A stretch of 64,000 bases of DNA from Ophioceras dolichostomum (Eukaryota > Ascomycota > Sordariomycetes > Magnaporthales > Ophioceraceae): NCBI GenBank assembly GCA_003049485.1, contig PYST01000026.1, positions 1 through 64,000 on the forward strand. Direction: 5' to 3'. This document shows, in pieces, positions 58,392-64,000 of the stretch. The position numbers were made by a program, and so were the translations under genes. Position 1 is the first letter of the stretch, and every line of letters starts with the position of its first letter. The notes beneath the pieces are model-generated. The model did not search any database. It was not told the DNA's origin and saw only the letters and a program-made list of their open reading frames with translations.

Positions 58392-59534
58392 GCGATTGGG
58401 TTGACGCCTTCACCAAGTCGCTCTCGGCAGAGCATTATCCAAAAAATTAAACCTCCAAGGAGAGAAGAGAAGAGAACAAATAAAAGGACAAGAGAAATGT
58501 ATCAGCGAGCCCTCCTCCAAGTCATATCGTCTCGCAAGTCGTGGCGCAAAGCGTTCTCTTCGGTTATTCTGCCTGGGAGCCCGTCCGAATCGTTTGCGTC
58601 GTCGGGGAAAGGGACTCGTGCGATGTGCGACTGTGCGACAACCCCCAGTCGAAATCCAGAACAAAGGACGAGGCAGAAAGACAAAAAGGGTTCCCGCCTG
58701 AGACTTTGGGTGGGGTGAGTGACGGGTTCGCACGGCTCGTTCGAATCACGTTGAAAGCGCTGGAAACACCACGGATAACCCAAGAATGGGAGTAAGAGAT
58801 ATAACTGTTTGCTCCCAGAAGAAGAAGAAGAAGAAGAAGAAGAAGAAGAAGATACGATTCAGAATTTCAGAAAATTACCTCTGCATGCAGTGTGGGCTCA
58901 GAGGAAGGGGGAACGGGATTGAGGGAGGTCGGTTTCGGCCAAGGGTGGGTGGGTGAAAGAATCGATTGATCGCTTCCGGCTGGCTTGGCCAGCCACGGTC
59001 ACGGACCACGGCCCAGCCCGACTTGGACGCGTTTAGTGGCTGAAAAACCTTTTCTCCAGCGTGGTGCCCCCACTAATCTTCCCCCTATTTTAGGCAGTGG
59101 CTTGCCCCTAGTCCATCCCATGACGCATGTCGTCTGTGCTGGATTGGGAGCTTTTGGGTTTACTGTGTAAGTGAGGGAGAAGTTCGTACTTCCGTATGGA
59201 ACGAGGTGCGGTTATGTAGGAATTCCGTATCCGTAGAGGAGTGTCATAGTTCCCGTGCGCTGCCCACTATTGAAGGGCTTACAAAGAACGCTGGGTGAGT
59301 TTGCGCGTCATGCTGATTCACGAACCTAAACCAAAGTGCAGACACACATACCATTGATAGGGAGGCAATATTACCAGGCTCATGTTAGGCAGCCTTGTGG
59401 CTTAGTGCCGCGCTATTGTGGAGATAACAGAAGGAACGGAGGATAAGCCTAACTTCACCAAACTGACGGGAACGTAAAAAATATGGCTGCTATATAGTGG
59501 TGGAACCGTCTCTACCCTGCTTCGTCTGTGCCCG
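58392..59534. other. Intergenic: Uds1 promoter and DSC-subunit 3' flank
   Basis: 1.1 kb without a gene. It contains a (GAA)n microsatellite at 58817-58851 in the Uds1 promoter side. Confidence 0.55.
58817..58851. repeat. (AGA)n/(GAA)n microsatellite
   Basis: About 11 tandem AGA triplets in the upstream region of the Uds1-domain gene. Confidence 0.9.
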
Positions 59535-60516
59535 TCAGAGGGCCTCTCTGAACTGTTCTAATATCTGCTGGCCCATGGTTCTCCTCCTACCAGCCTCTCC
59601 CTCAGCGGGCTGCACCCCCGAAGCCGTGGCTGTGGCATTGTCCTCGTCCTGAAGCCTCCTTCGTAAGCCTTCGAACTCCTGACTCCTCTTCGGACTTCGA
59701 ATCCCGATAAGCCAACCAGGCGCGCGCCATCGCGTCAGCGCTCCAGGCAGGAGGTCGTTCCTCCACAGATAACCCACGACCCAGCCCACAGCAGCTCCTA
59801 GCAATGAGCCGGGCCACTGAGACAGCGCCAACTGGATCGCCAGCGCGTACTTGTAGGACTTGTTTGAGAACGTGAGCCCGGCCAAGTCGCCATCAGCTGA
59901 GGCCGCTGTGGACATGGCCAGCCGGTAGTTATAGAGGTGGGGGACTGCGGCGTGATACTGTGCCAGCACAGCGAAGATCAGCGGCGTCGGCCCTGCCGGC
60001 AAATAGTTAAACACCCCAAAAGTGGCGGCCCTCAGCACCAGAGTGAGCACCGGTGGGATGACCGTCGTGAACGCGGCCGCCACCAATATAAACGACTGGC
60101 CATGGTACTAAGTGTCAACCAAGAAGCCACCAAGAAACGAAACAAGAGCGCGGCCGTGCACACACAAGTGAGTGCGGTAGGCATTGGTGCAATATCCGAT
60201 GAGTGCGGGTATGCGGATATGCGGATGCGGACATGCGGAGGCGGACAGAGGAATCACTTACGGCATATTTTCTCGATCCCCAGAGACGCTCGATCACCCG
60301 CATGTTGTACAGGGTCATCGAGGCAAACAGAACCTCGGAAGAGTTGGTGTAGCATAGCTGATAGAGTAACGCCCTCCATGGTTGGTGGTAGTGAAGGATA
60401 TGAGGATCGATGAGGATGTAGAAGTAATGCTTCAAATCGAAGAGCGTCGCAGCAATCGAGGTTGCCACAAGGCCCAGCACCAGGCTGCGGGTGACTGGCG
60501 TGTTCGTGAAAGACAT
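59535..60516 (-). CDS. Rhomboid-like DSC E3 ligase complex subunit 2 (Dsc2/DscB, UBAC2-like)
   Basis: Two exons, 60516-60262 and 60095-59535, 271 aa. The join KYA-SFILVAAAF uses donor GTAAGT and acceptor CAG and is family-consistent. The protein has about five hydrophobic helices. The start is MSFTNTPVTRSLVLGLVATS; the second stretch is NSSEVLFASMTLYNMRVIERLWGSRKY, typical of the rhomboid-like Dsc2/UBAC2/Ucp14 group. There is no rhomboid Ser/His catalytic dyad, as expected of a pseudoprotease. Family members sit in the Golgi/ER DSC ubiquitin ligase, which handles SREBP cleavage and orphan membrane proteins. The C-terminus (RRTMGQQILEQFREAL) is short and I see no UBA domain, unlike fission yeast Dsc2. 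An ATG 13 codons upstream is in frame but has no family support. Confidence 0.8.
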
Positions 60517-61399
60517 GGCTGGAGGTAGGAAGCAGCCTGGATGGTACCTAGCCAATCGGTTGCCAATATTCCGTAAAGTACAGGGGTGAAAAGAGGGATT
60601 GCCGTCCAGTCATGGAAAAGTCATGGAAATCTTCGAGAAAGCTTTGCTTTTCCGCTCAGTGCTCGGCCGCTGGCTGGAAGAAACCACGTCGTGATGGGAG
60701 AAGCAATGGCGATCTAAGAGCTCGTTCGTTCTCAGGTACCATCCGCCTTCATCAGGGAGCTTTAGGCCACCTATGCGCAGAGTAGGGCCAGGATTTCCAA
60801 CCGGGTTTCGAATGACTGGAGGTTACTCCGTATGTAGAGCGGTGGTGTTTTAATAGAGGCTCTCTGTTATAAAAGAAAAACGTGGGGTTGAGTCTGGAAG
60901 CACCTGGTCCCTGGCTCCGCCCAATGCTTAACATGCAAGGTGTTTTCTTCAAGCTTCCATTACATTTCGGCTTGGTGAAGCACGGGCTGCCGGTTCGTTC
61001 CTGAGCTTGAACAATTAAGGTCGGTCGGCGGGTTCAGGAAGCTGCCAAAGTTCATGTTGCCCACAGGTGGAGAACAATGGTACAAATCAGGACACAAAAT
61101 CAACGCACCTGGGACCCGCCATTTCAAGATTAACAGCTTATCGCATCTGACTGGAAATGCGACTGCAACGGCTGCAAGGCTGACGACAGCTGGCCCTTGG
61201 CAGGAGGTCTGTCAAGCCACCAACCTCAGCTTTTTCCTGTCGGTTGCAGGTAGGGGCGCTAACTGTCGTCACCGCTCACCATCCATCCAAAGAGTTTGCA
61301 AAGTCTTTCAACCTAATTCCACTTCGTCTCTGCATCCATTTTGACCGCCCCTGTCTCTCTAAAGTTCATGTTCCAGGGTACAGACAGAGCCTCAACATC
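60517..61399. promoter_or_regulatory. Bidirectional promoter DSC subunit / RER2
   Basis: 883 bases separate the divergent starts. No intervening gene or specific regulatory site could be assigned. Confidence 0.5.
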
Positions 61400-62662
61400 A
61401 TGTCAGACCTCTACCTCACCCGTGTGCAGGACTGGCTCCTGAGCTCACCACCAGCGGAATGGGTGCTCAAAGGAGTGCGGGAGGTTTTGATCGGCGCGTT
61501 GCGACAGGGCCCGATTCCGCGGCATGTCGCCTTTGAGATGGATGGAAATAGGCGGTATGCTAGAAGCCACAAGATCGAAACCGTCGCAGGTCACCACATG
61601 GGGTTCGAAGCCCTCGCCCGGGTTCGTAGTAGTAACAATCATGCCGACAATCATGCCATTTCTTATTTTGCTAACACGGTGTCGAGCAGGTCCTCGAAAT
61701 ATGCTACAACTGCGGCGTCAAATGTGTCACGGTATACGCCTTCAGCATCGAAAACTTCAACCGGCCCAAGTACGAAGTCGAGGGCCTCATGGCCATGGCC
61801 AAGGTCAAATTGGAACAATTGATGATGCACGGTGAAATCCTCGACCGCTATGGCGCAAGTATTCGCATATCGGGCCAGCGAGACCTGATCCCTCCTGACG
61901 TGCTGTCATTCGTCGACCGAGCCATCGAGCAGACCAAGCACAATACCCGGTAGGTAGACATCAGCCTTATCCCGATGCACCGCGTCGACGATCTGAGATG
62001 TTAGAGCTGGCAGCCAAGCTAATGCTCCAGACCTGTTACATAGCCACGTCCTCAACATCTGCTTTCCATATACCTCTAGGGAGGAGATGACGCAGGCAGT
62101 TCGCAAGACGGTCGCCGAGTACTCGCAACCCCCGCGCCCACAGAGCACGCCGTTCTCACAGACGCGGATCAAGCAGAAGATAATGTCCAAGAATGCGGAC
62201 AAGACCGGCGAGACCAACGGCACCAACATCGCTAGCAACACGCTCGGACCCATCCGAGAAGGGTCCCCGGCACCACCCGAAGAGGCCGAGGGCTCGGTTT
62301 CGTCCTCAACGACGTTGCAAACCCCGGACTCGCCGCAAACCCAGGCAGCCAAGCAGGGGAATGCACCACCGAATTTCGCCATCTACCGCAACCCGGAGAC
62401 AATAACAGCCGAGACGCTGGACCACCACATGTACACCGCCGACTGTCCCCCGCTGGATATCTTCGTCAGGACCAGCGGGGTAGAGCGACTCAGCGACTTC
62501 CTGCTGTGGCAGTGCCACCAAGACACGCAGATATTCTTCCTCAAGTGTCTCTGGCCCGATTTCGACCTGTGGAACTTCCTTCCCGTCCTCGTCGAGTGGC
62601 AGTGGAAGCAGAAGCAAAAAGAGAGGGACGAGAAGCCGAAGCGGCATCGGAAGCAACTGTAG
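61400..62662 (+). CDS. RER2: Cis-prenyltransferase, dehydrodolichyl diphosphate synthase (RER2/SRT1 type)
   Basis: Condenses isopentenyl diphosphate units onto FPP to make the dolichol precursor for protein N-glycosylation, at the ER or lipid droplets. Three exons, 61400-61621, 61690-61949 and 62044-62662, 366 aa. Intron 1 is 68 bp with a GCTAAC branch. Exon 3 begins at CCACGTCCTC, so NTR-HVLNICFPYTSREEM reads through. The nearby later AG at 62076 would drop conserved residues. Motifs are HVAFEMDGNRRYAR (42-55, catalytic Asp and Asn), GFEAL, VTVYAFSIENFNRP, and RTSGVERLSDFLLWQ (303-317) with the C-terminal LWPDFDLWNFL. A low-complexity insert (about 190-265) lies before the last motif. It is a likely catalytic subunit. 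The NgBR/Nus1 partner is not in the window. Confidence 0.94.
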
Positions 62663-63728
62663 CTGCGGACCGTATACATGTCCCATTATGCACGCCTCCA
62701 CCCATCACTGTTTTCACATCTCTCATTTCTCGCCCCTCTTTTGATTCTTGCGAAGCACACCCGCCGTTGATACAATCTTTTCATTCTGCTTTTCGTTTAA
62801 GTGAAGGCCGTTGGAAGGCTGCGATTAGGGCTGTTATAATTGATCGTATTGTCGTTGATGTTGCATTGGAAAAAGCAACAGAGAAAGGAATATGGTCGTT
62901 GACCTCTCGTCTGGCGTCCGGAACTTCAGGCGGGAGTGGGCATAGATAGAGTGAGAAGAGAGAACATTGAACACACAGACCACAGACCACAGACATCACC
63001 CGCATATCCGGCGGGAAATCCTCATGAGTTGCCGCATCCCATCCACCGACACGAGCGTACAATGCTAGGTCGAAGTTCAAGATGCGTGTATTTTGCAACT
63101 AGATGCTGGCACAAGCAGACTCGGCCAGGCAATTCGTCGTGCGATTTGCGCTCTCCCGTGTTGGCGGTGTCCTCCTTTTCGCGGAGACCCTCGAAAATTC
63201 TTATCTTATCAGTGACGTTGTTCGGAGCCACAAACTGATTCGGCCAAAGAACACAGCGATTTTTCCCTGCCGATCATTGGCCGGCAAAGCAGAGTGGGGC
63301 AGTGGGAGTCGGCAGATTGACAAGGGCCCGGGGCGTGTGTGGATGGATTTGCTGCCGTCTGGTGCTGCTTGGTTTGCTGTCTGTCTGTCTGGGCGACCTG
63401 CTCTCCACCACTTTTCTCCGCGTTACAAACCACCGATGTGGACGATTCGATCTCGTACGCGAGACCGCTGAGGGGCGCCGGACTGAGATCCTCGTTCGAA
63501 GGCTTGTACCTATTAGGACCTTATTTCTTCTCGAGAAGTTTTTTTCTTGATTCGATCTCGGCCGAAGCAGAAATCTCCACGGGCGCGATCGAGCTTTCGA
63601 TCCCGCCTCCTCTCCTCCCGTCTTTTTGCCCTGCCGTCCGTCGCTCGTCCTTGTCGCCGACCACACTCGAATACTCTACACTACACTCCGCTGTCCCTTT
63701 TCGCTCGCTTGATCACAGGGTCAAAGGA
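62663..63728. other. Intergenic: RER2 3' flank and ING-gene promoter
   Basis: 1.1 kb without a supported gene. The end (about 63540-63728) is CT-rich and leader-like. Confidence 0.55.
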
Positions 63729-64000
63729 ATGAAGACCGCGAAGCTTCCTCCCGCTTCGGCGGCCGAGCCATCCTCGAGTCGCCGCTCACAACCCGTCCGC
63801 CAGACACGCACAAATCCTTCTCGCAACGGCGGTGGAATTGGCCGAGCTCCAGTCTCCAAAGATCGCGCCAGCGGCGCCGTCGCCCCCGAACAGCCCATAG
63901 AAATATTTCCCGCCATTCTGCACTTTACCGACACCATTACAGACCTCCCTCAAGCTCTCGCCCGCCATTTCACATTGTTAAAGGAGGTCGACGCTAAGGT
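63729..64000 (+). CDS. ING-family chromatin protein, N-terminal part (cut by window edge)
   Basis: The frame runs from the ATG at 63729 to the end of the window (90 codons, still open). After a Ser/Arg-rich leader, the segment EIFPAILHFTDTITDLPQALARHFTLLKEVDAK matches the start of the ING domain of fungal Yng1/Yng2/Pho23-like proteins. Those proteins carry a C-terminal PHD finger that reads H3K4 methylation in histone acetyltransferase or deacetylase complexes. The PHD finger is outside the window, so the paralogue cannot be named. Confidence 0.82.
   Translation, partial: MKTAKLPPASAAEPSSSRRSQPVRQTRTNPSRNGGGIGRAPVSKDRASGAVAPEQPIEIFPAILHFTDTITDLPQALARHFTLLKEVDAK

Overview
The window is nuclear DNA of a filamentous ascomycete (Pezizomycotina). 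Gene content and protein style fit a Sordariomycete; I cannot name the genus from sequence alone. The evidence is: GC-rich coding DNA, short introns (mostly 68 to 250 bp) with GTRNGT donors, CTRAC-type branch sites and YAG acceptors, monocistronic genes on both strands, long CT-rich leaders, and a set of conserved single-copy eukaryotic genes. No bacterial operons, CRISPR arrays or rRNA genes were seen, and I found no convincing tRNA. Two runs of N (42520-42540 and 54849-54890), each flanked by a G or C homopolymer, are assembly gaps.

Layout, left to right. pyrG/URA3 (OMP decarboxylase, +), then a three-exon Zn2Cys6 transcription factor (+), which converges on a large DUF6604-type protein with a C-terminal CaaX-like motif (-). 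Next come a six-exon NYN/PIN-like plus CCCH zinc-finger protein (+), the SRP19/Sec65 subunit (+), and dynactin p150Glued (-). A decayed APH-type phosphotransferase (+) follows. Then four minus-strand genes: an HMG-box regulator, RVB1 (RuvB-like 1), an EamA-type membrane transporter, and TAF13. The last has a GC-AG intron. KSH1 (Kish) is a tiny four-exon gene on + whose first coding exon is only the ATG. About 10.5 kb without any recognisable gene follows, with an assembly gap, microsatellites, a hairpin and an LTR/primer-binding-site-like scrap. Then SOK1/TCP11-family (+), 4.2 kb of intergenic DNA, a Uds1-domain coiled-coil protein (-), a rhomboid-like DSC E3 subunit (-), a RER2-type cis-prenyltransferase (+) and, cut by the window edge, an ING-family chromatin protein (+).

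The genes do not form a metabolic or defence cluster. They are mostly housekeeping functions: pyrimidine synthesis, SRP targeting, dynein/dynactin transport, TFIID, chromatin remodelling, early secretory pathway, dolichol synthesis and ER/Golgi quality control. Lineage-specific regulators and one dead accessory gene are interspersed. Splice structures were assembled by hand from reading frame, splice consensus and family alignment from memory. They need RNA evidence.

The points most worth a second look are the APH-family pseudogene broken by small tandem duplications, the DUF6604/CaaX protein bounded by GGTACC-type palindromic arrays, the Regnase-like domain layout of the CCCH protein, the TAF13 GC-AG intron, and the unusually long gene-free interval upstream of SOK1. 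I did not find a clearly new multi-gene system.
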